Source of the DNA: Equus caballus
Taxonomy: Eukaryota; Chordata; Mammalia; Perissodactyla; Equidae
DNA length: 64,000 nucleotides
Assembly: GCF_041296265.1 (NCBI RefSeq)
Contig: NC_091693.1
Location: 24,862,001-24,926,000 of the forward strand
Direction of reading: 5' to 3'
Numbering within the stretch: the stretch's first letter is position 1; each line of letters starts with the position of its first letter. The translations under genes were made by a program, and so were the position numbers. The notes below the pieces were generated by a model. It had not been told where the DNA came from. It saw nothing but the letters and a program-made list of their open reading frames with translations, and searched no databases. This document shows positions 45,501-63,736 of the stretch, one piece after another.

Positions 45501-47688
45501 GTCTTCATGGCTCTGCCCTTTCTTGCACCCTATACTCCAGCCACAATGAAATTCACACCACTGCCCATACAGGCCCAGAGAATTTCTGCTTCTAGGTTTT
45601 TTCTCATGTTTGGATGGCTGCCTCTTTGCCTCTCCAAGCTTTGGCCACAATGTCACCTCTTCCAGGGCCCCTCTCCTTCGTGAACTCTCACGGCCTCCAA
45701 TGGTCTGCCTGGATTAGGATCCCCCTCGTCAGAAGGACTTATTTCTGAGTCTCTTCCCTGAAATACTGGCCTAGATCCAGCCACTGGACCTTGCCCGCAC
45801 CACACCGCTGTCTTGTCTACAATGTCCCTTCTACCTCCTTCGGCTAGCGAACTCCTCATCCCTCAGGACTCAGGTATCACCTCCCTGGGGAAGCCTGCCT
45901 TGATTGCCTAGGGCACGGGGAGGGCCCTCTTCTGTGCTGCTCCGGGACCCTGGGCCGCCATCACTGTATCTGGGTCTGTTTCACCAACCGGGAAGCCAGG
46001 GGCCGACTGGCCAAACACAGTGGGAAGTTCTCCAGAAACGTTTGCTGAAAGAGGGCCTTGCTGACTGTCCTGCCGTCTATATCAATTTCCCCGCTCTCCT
46101 CCCCTGCCTTTCTTGGCCCTATCGCTGGAGTTGGGGGACACATTTGGGAGGATGTGATTGGGACCGCCACCCCCTAGGATCTCACCTTGGTTTGGGGCGT
46201 TCCTCTTCTGGTGGGGGGATACAAAGAGATAATTAGCAAGAGCTCATGGGGGCAGGCCTGAGACACCCAGAGGAGGGAACCCCCCAGAACTTGGTCCCCA
46301 GAAGCCCAGTTCCCTCCTGCTGCTGCTCTGGGGGGGGGGGGGCAGGAGGGGGAGGAGAAAAGGGGAGGAGGGAAATCAGGATGGCCGGAAGGAGGAGGAG
46401 GGTCACACGCATCAGATATACATTCAGAACCGGTGTGGGGATCCCCCTCCTTTCTGGGAACCCAGGGGTCCAAACTCCCAAACCCTCCTCCTTCTACCCA
46501 CCCAGAGCTCCAGCCCTCCTCCATGAAGACCTAGCAGTGCAGAGGGGCCCCAAACCCTCTCTTCACTCAGTGACCCAGGAGTTGTGTCCCCGGCCCCCTC
46601 CCCCTTGGGGACACAGGAACGGGGACTCCCAGAGCTAGCCCCTTCTGCCACCCAGGCCCCAACCTTTGAATGTATATGGAGGAGAAAAATAGCAGACAGG
46701 GTCAGGGGCGAAGATGAGGGGGGATGGGGTGGTGCCCCTCCGCAAACATCCAACCCTTCTGTAAGTATTCCTCCAGGCTGGGGAAGAAGGCTTGGGTGTC
46801 GGTCCCTTTAAGACGGAAGGGAAAGGGTTAAAGCCGCCGCGAGGCGATTTTCCCTTCGCGGCCTCCAGGGGGCGCGCGCGCTCCGGGGCTTAAAGGGCCG
46901 GGCCTGGGGCGGGTTACGCGGGCGGGAGGGAGTCATCGCGGAGGTCTGGGCCCCCGAAATCGGTCTTGAGAAGCGAAGCAGCCGTGGTTACCTCGCTCTG
47001 CCACCGGCTCCGTCTCCTCGGTGGCTGGGGAGGGGGCAGGAGGAGAAGCGAGGATTTGGGGAGCCAGGCGGGGAGCGGCCACGCCGGGGATGGGAGGGGG
47101 AGAGAGGGGAGAGAGGGGAGAGGCTGTTAAAGGAACTGAAGCCGAGGTCTTCGGGACCCCCGTGCCCCGCCAGCCTCCACCCCTGGACCAGTGTTCCCAC
47201 CCCACCCGGCCCGGCGGCCCGCGTCCGCGTCCAGCTCCAGACCTGCGGAGTCCGGGGCCTCACCTTCCTCCTCCTCCTCGGCAGCCTCCTCTTCTGGAAG
47301 GGGTGGGGCAGAGAGGAGAGGGCGTTAGGAGCCCAGGGGGGCCGGGGCCGAGGGACTCCTCTGGGCCTCAGGTGCAGATGGGCACCGTGCGCCTCTGCCG
47401 CTGGCCCTGGGAGAGCGCCTGGACACGCTCCCGCAGCCTCCCCGGCTCCCTCCCGGGAAGGGGCCACACCTCCCCTCGCCTCCCACTGGCTTTGTGCGGG
47501 GGGTGTCCCTACTCCCCGAGGCCAGTGCACTGTCCACTCACCTTCTGGCTGCTCCCTGAGGACCGAGTGGGAGGGAAAGAAGGAGGGGGAAAGTTAGAGG
47601 CTTTGGAGGTGGGAGAGTGTCTCCCCTTCTCCAAGCCCCCAGTCGGCATCACTCACTCCTCATATTCCTGCTCTTCCGTGTCCGACAT
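36534..47688 (-). CDS. TNNT1: TNNT1, slow skeletal muscle troponin T, complete
   Basis: Thirteen coding exons in transcript order: 47657-47688, 47542-47555, 47264-47293, 46992-47024, 46186-46207, 44028-44091, 43272-43388, 42933-43010, 40861-40974, 40167-40276, 37602-37692, 37440-37480 and 36534-36579. Phases fit and give 263 aa, from [17 protein letters not shown] to GRVGGRWK. The acidic N terminus is built from very small exons (14, 22, 30 and 33 bases), where troponin T genes are alternatively spliced. The tropomyosin-binding helix ([19 protein letters not shown]) and the C-terminal TnC/TnI-binding coil ([20 protein letters not shown]) follow. The protein anchors troponin to tropomyosin in slow fibres. 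A 5' non-coding exon lies at 49048. The human insert ARSAWLPPSQPSCPA has no in-frame match here. Confidence 0.97.
37013..37222 (-). mobile_element. MER20 DNA transposon, reversed
   Basis: CAGTTTCTCAGCCTCCACAC, CCTCTGGTTGTGACAACCAA and CAATGTCCCCTGGGAGG, ending CCACTGATC, are the reverse of MER20. It lies in the TNNT1 intron next to the last exon. Confidence 0.85.
37922..38560 (+). repeat. MIR SINE split by a later insertion
   Basis: The MIR head (37925: GAGGTCATGGTTAAGGGCCC) runs to about 38090. Its tail (TAAAGCGCCTGGCTCATAGT) resumes at about 38485. The sequence between belongs to another element (38100-38470). Confidence 0.75.
38100..38470 (+). mobile_element. Old LTR-type fossil (MaLR-like) inserted in an MIR
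   Basis: GGCTGGAGCTCCAGCAGCCA, TGGAGCAGAAAAACAGGAGT, CCATACCAGCCGTGGACTAC and a terminal AAAATAAAGTTCC resemble the fossil at 34010-34375. The split MIR around it supports an insertion. Confidence 0.4.
38724..38975 (+). repeat. ERE1-type SINE
   Basis: Head GGGCTGGCCCGGTGGTGCAG with CGGTTCAGATCCCCGGTG, body AAGCCATGCTGTGGTAGGCA and CATATAAAGTGAAGGAGGAT, tail GGATTGGCAGTAGTTAGCTC. Full length, in a TNNT1 intron. Confidence 0.93.
39305..39530 (+). repeat. MIR SINE
   Basis: AAGAAAGAGCACAGGCTACT, GGGTTCAAGTCCCAACTCCT, GTTACTTAACCACTCTGTGC and CTCAGGCTCCTCATCC are in MIR order. Confidence 0.85.
40371..40835 (+). repeat. Main minisatellite array, about 11 units of 36-37 bp
   Basis: CTCCTCCCTCAG starts at 40405, 40441, 40477, 40513, 40550, 40587, 40623, 40660, 40697, 40735 and 40775. 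Spacing is 36 or 37 except at the decayed right end. It fills most of the TNNT1 intron between exons 40167-40276 and 40861-40974. The unit resembles the chromosome-19 minisatellite described in human APOC2. Confidence 0.95.
41560..42015 (-). mobile_element. MLT1-like LTR fossil (ERVL-MaLR), reversed
   Basis: CTATGGCTGCTGTAATCTGC, AGTGGCTTAAAACAACGCAG, TTCCTTCCGGAGGCTCCAGG and GGAATTAGGATGTGAGCATC are a reversed MLT1-type LTR in a TNNT1 intron. Confidence 0.65.
42062..42310 (+). repeat. ERE1-type SINE with perfect 17-base target-site duplication
   Basis: Head GGGCCGGCCCGGTGGCACAG and CCAGTTCGGATCCCAGGTA; tail CTAATCTTCTTCTTC and A-rich. AAAAGTGGTTCAAGTGG occurs at 42045-42061 and at 42311-42327. 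Confidence 0.95.
43202..43226. repeat. Uninterrupted G run of about 25 bases
   Basis: It lies 46 bases downstream of the donor of TNNT1 exon 43272-43388, in the transcript a C run. Such runs are often unstable and miscalled in assemblies. Confidence 0.85.
43704..43933 (+). repeat. ERE1-type SINE with near-perfect target-site duplication
   Basis: Head GCCTGGTGGCGCAGCGGTTA and GCCGGTTCTGATCCCGGGTG. AAAAGAAGCAAGTGCGG (43656) and AAAAGAAGCGAGTGCGG (43934) flank it with one mismatch. A G-rich stretch of about 30 bases separates the left repeat from the SINE head. Confidence 0.88.
44140..44440 (+). repeat. Old interspersed repeat, family not named; sister of 19360-19660
   Basis: GGTGCTGTCCAGGTGGGCAG, CGAGCACCTGAGATGCAGCT, GATTACATGTTGAAATGAAA and ATTACACCTGTTTTG align with the copy at 19360. 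Confidence 0.5.
45085..45930. repeat. Two adjacent LINE L2 fragments
   Basis: First copy: GACAAAGTCCAAACAACTCA, AGGCCTTTGCACATGCTGTT. Second copy: CCTCTGCTCAACTTCCATGG, CTCAGGTATCACCTCCCTGG. Both lie in the TNNT1 intron between exons 46186-46207 and 44028-44091. Confidence 0.75.
46440..46670 (+). repeat. Diverged minisatellite units, C-rich on +
   Basis: AACCCAGGGGTCCAAACTCC with AACCCTCCTCC and later weaker copies keep the unit order of the 40.4-kb array, in a TNNT1 intron. Confidence 0.55.
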
Positions 47689-47734
47689 CCTGATGTGACC
47701 TGGGACCGCAGAGAACAGGTGGAGTGGGGTGGGG

Positions 47735-47950
47735 TCCAGAAGGAGGGGGTGGGAGGCTGGACTTTCTGAGGGAGGAGGGGCTGGGGGCCTGGACCCCCGG
47801 GTCTGAAGGAGGAGGGGCTGGGGGCCTGGACCCCCGGGTCTGAGGGGGGAGGGGCTGGGGGCCTGGACCCCCGGGTCTGAGGGGGGAGGGGCTGGGGGCC
47901 TGGACCCCTGGATCTGAGGGAGGAGGGGCTGGGGGCCTGGACTCCTAAAC
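47735..47950 (-). repeat. Minisatellite block, five good units, G-rich on +
   Basis: GGGTCTGAGGGAGGAGGGGC with TGGGGGCCTGGACCCCC recurs every 37 bases. It starts about 35 bases upstream of the TNNT1 start exon, on the opposite strand to the 40.4-kb array. Confidence 0.93.
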
Positions 47951-48389
47951 TATGCAAGAGGACAGGGCATTGGGAGGTGTGGCCCAGGCAGCCCAGGCAG
48001 AGTCCCAAGGCTGCAGCCCCAGCCCCCTCACCACAGCTGTCATCTTTTGTCTTAGGACATGTCCGTGGGAACTTGATCTCAGTCAGGATTAGGAGAAGGT
48101 ATTTGGGAAGGGACAGTGGCCTGAAGACAATAGCTGCCCCACCCCCAAGGGCTATTTTGAGGGGATGTCATACAGGGTGAAACAGAGGACATTTCCTAAG
48201 AAGGGATGGGGGGCTTCTGGGAGAATTAGTGCCCCCCCTCCCCTCTCCCACCCCCACTCTCCCTCACCTCTGGTTGGTCATCTTCCCACCTGTCTCCTTC
48301 CTTCACCTTCACCCACAGCTACGAGGGGACAGGAGGCATCGAGAGCAACTTCTGTCCACAGACCTCATCCTGACCCCTAAATGCTTAGA

Positions 48390-48860
48390 CCCCTCCCATC
48401 TCTGGGATCCCCTCGGTCTCAAGGTGCCCAGTTTGAGTCCCTGCGAATCTCAAGGCCCACACATTCTGAGACCCCAGTTCACGATGCTCCTGGTTTCTGA
48501 GGACCAGCAAGTCCTCATATCTCCAAATTCTGAGACTCCGGGTCTTGACAGCCCAGAATGTGGGCCTGGACATCCTATGATCTTGACCCGCCGGGGCCTG
48601 ATACCACCTAAATTCTGAAACCTCAAGATAACGAGACCCCAAAACCTGGATACTCAAACTCCGAGGCCCAATTCATGATGCCCCGAATTAGGACACTACA
48701 AATTCTGACACCTCTAATCATGAGACCTCTGATCCTGAGACCTCAATTCCAAAAACCCCAAATTCTGAGACCCCCCAAGTCCTGACACCCAGACTGTTTG
48801 ACATTCATGCCCAGATGCCCCCAATTTCTGAGATTCCCTGACTCTGACAGGTCCTAAGGT
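48390..48860. repeat. Degenerate short tandem repeat in TNNT1 intron 1
   Basis: The core AAATTCTGAGACCCC and variants (TCATGAGACCTCTGATCCTG) recur about 20 times at 15-30 base spacing. I know no named family for it. Confidence 0.7.
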
Positions 48861-49047
48861 GTTATATTCTGTAGCCTCCAAATCCTAATACTTTCTCCTC
48901 CATTCTCAGTCCCCCTAAAGTCAGAGCCTCTCAACTCCCAGACCTTGATTTTCATGCCCCTTCCATCTCTTACCTCTTCTCCACACCCCTCACATCTCCC
49001 ACCCCTCCTGCCCCCTCCTGCGAGGACACCACAGGGCCCGGACTTAC

Positions 49048-49092
49048 CTAAGGCTGGGCCTTCTGAGGCGGTAAACCGTGGGGCAGAGTCTT
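49048..49092 (-). other. TNNT1: TNNT1 5' non-coding exon 1
   Basis: A clear donor (CTTAG then GTAAGTCC) ends this exon at 49048. The next acceptor is at 47700, upstream of the ATG exon. The right end is placed about 30 bases from the TATA box and is approximate. Confidence 0.65.
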
Positions 49093-49118
49093 GCTGGGCC
49101 GGCTGAGGCACCCCCGGG

Positions 49119-49124
49119 TTTATA
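49119..49124 (-). promoter_or_regulatory. TNNT1: TNNT1 TATA box
   Basis: CTATAAAC on the minus strand, preceded by GGGGCGGGGC-type boxes, sits at the right distance from exon 1. Upstream of it is a GC-rich block to about 49300. Confidence 0.7.
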
Positions 49125-49439
49125 GCCGGAGGCTCAGCCCCGCCCCCGGGGGGGAGAGGGAGGAGGAGGGAATTCCTTCTCCAGACGGGAGTCCCAGCTC
49201 AGGCTGCCCTGCCCCCACCCGGGCTCCACAGTCGGGATCCAGGCATCTCCGGGCTGCTCGGGGACCCCTCCCCCACCCCATTAGCGCCTCCCTCCCTGGA
49301 ACCCCGGGCTGAGTCCAGGGCTCCCCACTTCCCTTACAGCACAGGGCATTCTATGCTTTGAAGTCCCCAGGCTCAGCCCACAGTAGGTCCTTGGAGACTG
49401 TTTATTGACTAAAGGGGTACAAGGGACACTTTCTCTTTG

Positions 49440-50390
49440 CATCGCTGTCATCACTTTTTCTGTGTCTCTCTGGGCCTCCATCTCTCATACCCTGTTTCTG
49501 TCTCTGTGACTCTCCATCTGTGTGTCTCTGTGTCTCTCTCTGCTTCTCAGGCTCCCCCCTCTGTCTCCGTCCATCTCTTTGTCTCCTCCTCCCCACCCCC
49601 ACTCCTTTGTCTGCCACCAGGATTCCACCCTGGTGACAACAGGCACTAAAGCCGGGCAGCAGGTGTGTGTTGGGGGAGGGGAGAGGGTGGGGTGTCAGGC
49701 CTGTGACCTCACCTCCCACCTCCATCTGACGCTGATCTTTTTTGGTATCCCTCTCCCAGCTTCCCTGCCCAGCCATGCCCTTGACCGGTGGGGAGCCAGC
49801 CCTGGAGAGCGGGATTGCTCACCCCTCCAGCCTCTTGCTGTCTCTGTCTCTCTCTGTTTCTACCTCACTGTCTGCCGTCTCTGCATCTCTGGGTCTATGC
49901 ATTTCTCCACGGTTTCTCTTTGGTTCTCTGTTTTGGGCTCTCTCTCTGCATCTCTCTATGTCTGTGTTCTTCACTCTGCATGTGCCTCTGCACGTTTTGT
50001 CTCTGCATTTCTGTGTCTCTGCATATCTGTCTCTCTCGGGGTCTGTCTGTTGGTGTCTGTGTCTCCCGGTCTCTCTGCGCATGTCTGTCTGTAACACTGT
50101 TTCTGTTTCTCTGGCTCTGTCTTTCACGCCTCTATCCTTCTAGCTCTTTCTGGGGTCTCTCTTTATGTCTCTGCAGTTCTCCCTTTTTGGGTCCCTATTT
50201 CTGCCTCTACAGGGTCTCCATTGTCTCTGCGTCTCGCTGTGTGTACATCTCTCTGTTTTCCATTTCTTTCTGAGTCTCTGTCTTTTTTCTCCTCTCTCCT
50301 TGGGTCTCTGACTCTGTGTGAGTGTCTCTGACTCAGTCTCTGTGTCTCTGGATGTCTCTCTCTTTGGGCCTCGGTCTCCACCTCTCTGTG
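49440..50390. repeat. Pyrimidine-rich (TCTCTG)n-like simple repeat
   Basis: Nearly a kilobase made of TCTCTGTGTCTCTGTCTCTG variants separates the TNNT1 promoter from the TNNI3 3' end. It creates several long but meaningless open frames. Confidence 0.85.
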
Positions 50391-50534
50391 CAACCCACCT
50401 GGAGCAGAGGAGCCTAGAACGCCCCATATCAGAGACCCAGCTCAGCTCCTGGTGTGCGGCATGGCTTTGGGGCGCCCTGCCCTCAGTTCTCCGGTCTCTC
50501 TCACACCTAAACCCCCAGGGAGTAAACACACAGC

Positions 50535-50592
50535 CACTCCCAGGTCAGAGAGAAGCTTTATTCCTCAGGGCCATTCTCAGGGCCAGGGCGGC
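50535..50592 (-). other. TNNI3: TNNI3 3' UTR and poly(A) signal
   Basis: AATAAA on the minus strand is TTTATT at 50557-50562, only about 30 bases after the stop codon. Confidence 0.88.
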
Positions 50593-53938
<3,346 letters not shown>

Positions 53939-54080
53939 GCTGAGTCTCAGGCCAGGAGTTGCAGGAGGCAGAGAAGGGGCAAGGGGCTCTTGGAGGGCCA
54001 GTGAGAGGGCGTCCGGGGTGACCTTGAAGGAACCCGGGACTTCGGTCTTGTCCGGTCTGCCCAAGCTTCACTGAGGACAC
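53939..54080 (-). other. TNNI3: TNNI3 5' UTR
   Basis: The stretch between the ATG and the expected transcription start is about 140 bases, close to the human length I recall. The start is inferred from the TATA-like element at 54105. Confidence 0.6.
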
Positions 54081-54155
54081 TGAGATAAAGGGCGAGGACA
54101 GAGACTAAATATACTGTTGCCCCCTCCTCCCCCTGCCCAGGATGCGAGATAACCA
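54081..54155 (-). promoter_or_regulatory. TNNI3: TNNI3 cardiac promoter: TATA/MEF2-like element and GATA sites
   Basis: On the minus strand TATATTTAG (54105-54113) matches the A/T-rich TATA/MEF2 element known for cardiac troponin I promoters. AGATAA (GATA sites on the + strand) lies at 54083-54088 and 54147-54152. GATA4 control of this gene is established for other mammals. Confidence 0.65.
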
Positions 54156-54224
54156 GGCGCGTGAGGGGTGGGGCAGGCCGTGCTCCAGCTGAATCACCCC
54201 TTCACCTTGGCCGCCTGGGAATCC

Positions 54225-54312
54225 GGCTCCCCCCTCCCTCAGACCCGTGAGTCCGGACCCCCAACCCCTCCTCCCTCAGACCCGGGAGTCTGGGCCCCCG
54301 GCCCCTCCCTTA
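54225..54312 (+). repeat. Minisatellite block between TNNI3 and DNAAF3
   Basis: Two units (CCCCTCCTCCCTCAGACCCG, GGAGTCTGGGCCCCCGG) just upstream of the TNNI3 promoter. Confidence 0.85.
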
Positions 54313-54599
54313 AATCTTGTCCTGTCACTAAATTGCAGTCTTCATGAGGGCTGGAACTTTGTCTTTTTCACCATCTTATGGTCAGTTTCAGCGCCCCAAA
54401 CCTGTTAGCCACTCAATAAATTTGGCTGATTTATATGAGGATCTAGGTGCCCAGACTCTGAGGTGACAGCACCAGAAAATTACCCCTAGTCCACTCGGAA
54501 ACCCAGAAATCTGGTCTCGGGTCTCCTCTCTGAACCACTCCTGCCCTTCCCCTCTCCCAGCCCCGGAGACAGACTGAGGACAGGAAAGACACACGGACA

Positions 54600-54970
54600 C
54601 ACGGAGAAGAGGACCTGGCTCTTTTACTGGGACTTCGTGGGTGCTCACCAGCCCCAGGAATGGAGACACCCCCAACCTCCAGTTAGGAACGGGACTCCTG
54701 GGGACAAGGGGATGCACGCAGAGGAGCTGAGACCTTGGGCCAGATCTCTAGGCTACACTTAGAGTCCCAGGAGTGGAATGCAGAACTCTGAGAGAACAAT
54801 CTAGAATTCCAGGAATAGAATATGGAATCCAGGGAATGGAATCTGAAATTCTAGGAACACTTCTGGGGCTGAGTGGGAATGTTGAGAGTATAACTGAGTA
54901 TTCTAGAGGCGGGTTCTAATTCCAGGGCCTAACTTTAGAAGGCAGAGATGGGGGACGTGGTCTCTGGGGG
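54600..54970 (-). other. DNAAF3: DNAAF3 3' UTR, variant poly(A) signal
   Basis: AGTAAA on the minus strand is TTTACT at 54623-54628. An AATAAA-type signal on this strand was not seen nearer the stop. The UTR contains short repeats of GGAATNNGGAAT type around 54780-54850. Confidence 0.55.
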
Positions 54971-60240
<5,270 letters not shown>

Positions 60241-60464
60241 CGCCCTGCGGGGCAGACATCCTGGGAATCCCCAAACATCGTGTCCGCATCGCCCACCCGT
60301 TCCCCACTCACCGCCCCTGACTTCTCGCCCCTTTCCTCCACGTAACACCCCGCTCACCTTTATCCTCCCAGATATCCCAGGACACCCCCTCCCTCCCTGC
60401 TCTGTGCTGAGCAGCTGTCCCGCGCCCCCTTCACAACTGCTGCCCATAGCCCCCGCCCTTTTCG

Positions 60465-60615
60465 ATCAATCGGCCAATGGGAGTATGCGGACTGGCACCG
60501 CCCCGATCAACTGACCAGTGAGAGTGAGTGGGATACGCCCATTACAAACTTTTGGCCAATGGGAACGCTGAGGGACGAGAAAGGTGCGTGGACGCGGTTG
60601 TCATGACGACGGTGC
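60465..60615 (-). promoter_or_regulatory. DNAAF3: DNAAF3 promoter: two NF-Y boxes and an imperfect RFX X-box
   Basis: GGCCAATGGG occurs at 60470 and 60555. GTTGTCATGACGAC at 60597-60610 matches 11 of 14 positions of the palindromic X-box GTTGCCATGGCAAC. RFX factors drive ciliary genes, so this fits the gene's role. There is no TATA box. Confidence 0.55.
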
Positions 60616-60839
60616 TGGAGGAGAAGGGGCGGGGCCGGAAGAAACTGGGGCGGGGCCTGGGGCGGTGCAAATTTCTGAGATGAGGGAGGCCCGGGCTGTC
60701 TTAAATTTAGACCGAACGGAATAGAGTCTTCATTAATCCAAATTAAAGTGAGGTGGCCTAGACTTTAAACTATGGATTCTGTGTCCCCTTTCCCCCTCAC
60801 ACCGTGACTCTACTACACAGGGTTTCTCACCAGGTGGGA

Positions 60840-61735
60840 AGCCCAGCAATGTGCTGGGGCCAGCTAGCTCCGGCCCCTGGTTGTTACACTTTCAAGAATT
60901 TTATGACCTGGTTGTTAGACAGTCATTACTAAAAATTAATTTTTTTTACTAAATTAATTACTAAAAATTAAATTCCAGTTAAATACGTTACATTAAAATA
61001 AAAGTAATGCATATTCAAAACTCATCATTTCCTATTTCACTATTATTGATGCTCTTAAAGTTATTTACATCTATTGTATCTGTATGAATGCAATACTACT
61101 TTAATGCAATAGTTTAAAAAATCAAATTGGCAAACTACGACCATGGGTTGTCTATTTTGTAAATAAAGTTTTATTAGAACCAGGGCCAGGATTAGGAAGA
61201 GGCAGAGTCGCCCAAGTGCAGGGTCAGATCCTGTCTTTAAAATTTTTATATTTTGTCAAACGTATATTTTTTTGTATTGCATTACTTTTATCTTGATTAC
61301 TGAGTTTTGCTTTGTTTTGGCTTCACCCTAAATTTAGGGACCCTCATCCTGGCCCTGGGAAATAGTATATGACAGTGTGCTAGTAGACATCTCTTCTTAA
61401 CCCCATATTCAGTGAGTTCACATTGGTGGCTTGAAAATCAGCCACGGTGGGAGTATTTACACCATGGAAATGAGCAGACTACACCCCAGGGCCTCAGAAA
61501 GTCAGTAACAGCACACCACGGGAAGCGTACCCAGTCCCCTCCTGCCTCCAGGTCTGTATTATCTGCGTTGTTCTCTCTAACATCTTCCCCCATTCTTCCC
61601 CTGGAAAAGCCCAGCTCCTCTTCCAACTCCATTGGGGATCTTCCTCTGAGTTTTTCTCCTGCCTTCCCAGCAGAATGGCCACAGCAGTCTACTCTGTGAC
61701 TCCCACTACTTTATATTTGGGGGACCAGACAGCAG
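60840..61735. other. AT-rich intergenic stretch between DNAAF3 and SYT5
   Basis: A tail piece of the same DNA-transposon relic as at 20372 is seen at 61125-61180 (GGCAAACTACGACC, AATAAAGTTTTATTAGAAC). The rest is unassigned old repeat sequence without coding potential. Confidence 0.45.
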
Positions 61736-62216
61736 GACGCTTGCGAGTGCGGCTTTTGGTGTCAGACATGCCTGGGTTTACATCTCGCTCAGTCACTTGG
61801 TGGCTGAGAGGCCTCAATCCCACACTCGGCATATCTACTTTGTTTCCTTGATGAGAGTAAGTTGCTTGGAGGTAAAGCCTGGGTTTGCATCAATTTACGG
61901 TTCCCAGCATCCAACAGAAGCTGTTACAGAGAAGACCTTGGGAAATACAGAATGGATGGATGATGGAAGGAAGAAAGAAAGGGAGGGAGGGAAATATGAG
62001 TCTAAAAGTCTATTTAAATCATGGGGGAGACAGCGGATCAATTCATATGTACATGAACTCTCATCGACTCCTCACAGCAAACATGCTGTAGGTATTATTA
62101 TTATCACAATTTTTCAGATGAGGAAACTGAGGCACGGGGGGTGAGTGAATGAATAAATGAATGGATGAGCAAGAGAGTGAGTGGGTGAGTAGGTGAGTGG
62201 GTGGGTAGATGAGTGG
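61735..62216. repeat. MIR pieces and a (GTGA)n-type simple repeat
   Basis: MIR sense piece at 61735-61810 (GGTGTCAGACATGCCTGGGT), reversed MIR piece at 62045-62135 (CAGATGAGGAAACTGAGGCA), then GAGTGGGTGAGTAGGTGAGT variants to 62216. Confidence 0.7.
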
Positions 62217-62319
62217 CTGTCCAGACTAGACAGCCCTACCCCTGCCTTTGTGTGATCCCACAGCTGAAGATGAGGCTCCCGCCCCTGCCCACCCCCATCA
62301 AGCAGCACGGGGCCAGGCC

Positions 62320-62712
62320 ACCAACGTTGCTGAGTATTTATTTTGTCCCAGGAGTGATGCGGGAAGCAGACCGGGGACAGGAGTGGGTGATCTTGTGCAG
62401 GAAGAGGGGCGTTGGGGGCGAAGGGGATAGCAGGCTGGGATCACTGATTGTCGAAGCAGAGGGCTGAACCCTGGGGGGAGGCAGACTGCTCCCCTCCCCC
62501 AGGGGTTCCAGGGGCTTCTGGGTATGTGCGTGGTGGGAAAGTTGGCAAGTTATCATGGTTGGCATAATGGGGGTGGGGGAGAAGGCAGGAAAGCATCAGG
62601 AGATTGGGGCGGAGGAGTCGGGGGTGGGCAGTTAGCGGTCAGAGAAGGTTTAAAGGTGGGCCTGGGCGTGGCTTTGGCCAGGAGTCTGGGGTCAGGGGCT
62701 TGAGGGTAGGGA
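62320..62712 (-). other. SYT5: SYT5 3' UTR and poly(A) signal
   Basis: AATAAA on the minus strand is TTTATT at 62337-62342, about 370 bases after the stop codon. Confidence 0.8.
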
Positions 62713-63736
62713 TCAAGGCGCAGGCGGCGGTCTCACTCGGTCAGGGGGCCGCAGCGAGTGCCACTGGGCAATGGGCCGACGGGGGTTGGCCAGCATGTCT
62801 GCCCAGTGCCGCAGGCCAGCCCCACCGGCCGCTGCCCCCACGGCCACCCTCCCGATGGCCTCGTTCTTGCCCAGCTTGTCGTAGTCCAGCACAGTCAGCT
62901 CCACCTGGACCTTCTGGGGTGGGCAGGGGAGAAGAGGAGACAGGAGAGTGGAGGAAGGAGGCACAGGGAGGGGGTCGGGCATCACTGCTGAGGAGACCCT
63001 CTCCCTAGCAACCAGAGTTCCGGGGGGCCTTCCCTGGAGCTCAGACGGGGGAGCGGGTGGGAGGAGAGAGGGGCGGGGAGCCCTGCGGTTAGGGGGATGC
63101 TCTGGAGTCCCTCTTCCTGCGAGGTCAGATTTCAAAGGAGATAAACCCTCAGGACCCCATTGCTAAGGGTTTGTTAGGAGCCTCTTTAGGGAGCAGCCTC
63201 CTAAGCGGGGCAAACCTTCAGGACTCTTAAATGGGTGGAGAAGCCAGGCCTGAGGCCTGGCTAGGCCCTGTCCCCAAAGAGTTGTGGGGAAATCTCTATT
63301 CTTAGTGACCATAGCTCCTGGGGCGGTGGAGGAGGTGGGGAGGCGGGGCGGCATCCTGGTCTCCCTTGCGGGGCGGGGCTTCCGAGTATTACTGGGGCGG
63401 GGCATCCTGGTTTCCCATAGGGGCGGGGCTCCCTGGTCCTCCTAGGAGGAAACTGAGATTGCCAACACAGCCTCACACCCCTAGGACCTGGCCTCTGCAA
63501 GTTGCTAAGGAGCCTCCCTTCCCCTAGCAACGGCGTTGCTAAGGGCCTGGGGCCCTGGGGGAAGGGCTGTCCTGGCAGGGCTGTGGGGAGGTGTGAGCTC
63601 ACCTGGACCTGGTCACAGGGCACCTCGAAGCTGAAGGCCTCGTTGTAATACGGGTTCAGAGTGTTCTTCTTGATGGTCGTTTTCTTCTTCCGCACCTTTT
63701 TCCCGCCCTGCAGCAGGTGGACCTTGACGTACGGAT
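62713..63736 (-). CDS. SYT5: SYT5, synaptotagmin 5, last two exons (5' part outside window)
   Basis: Two coding exons, 63603-63736 and 62713-62913 (TGA), encode the last 111 residues or so of a protein of about 386. They hold most of the C2B domain: [14 protein letters not shown], the polybasic [19 protein letters not shown], then [20 protein letters not shown] and the terminal [16 protein letters not shown]. The aspartates of DPYVKV and DYDKLG belong to the Ca2+-binding loops. Synaptotagmin 5 is a calcium sensor on dense-core and synaptic vesicles (family knowledge). The phase at 63736 needs one base from an exon right of the window. Confidence 0.95.
63345..63440. repeat. Three GC-box repeats in the last SYT5 intron
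   Basis: GCGGGGCGGGGCTTCC, TGGGGCGGGGCATCCTGG and AGGGGCGGGGCTCCCTGG follow at about 33-35 base spacing, similar in style to the EPS8L1 intron array. Confidence 0.6.

Noticed and set aside
49522-50273. Frames of 161-190 codons rich in Leu, Cys and Ser
   Set aside because: They look like membrane proteins only because the pyrimidine-rich simple repeat encodes L, S, V and C.
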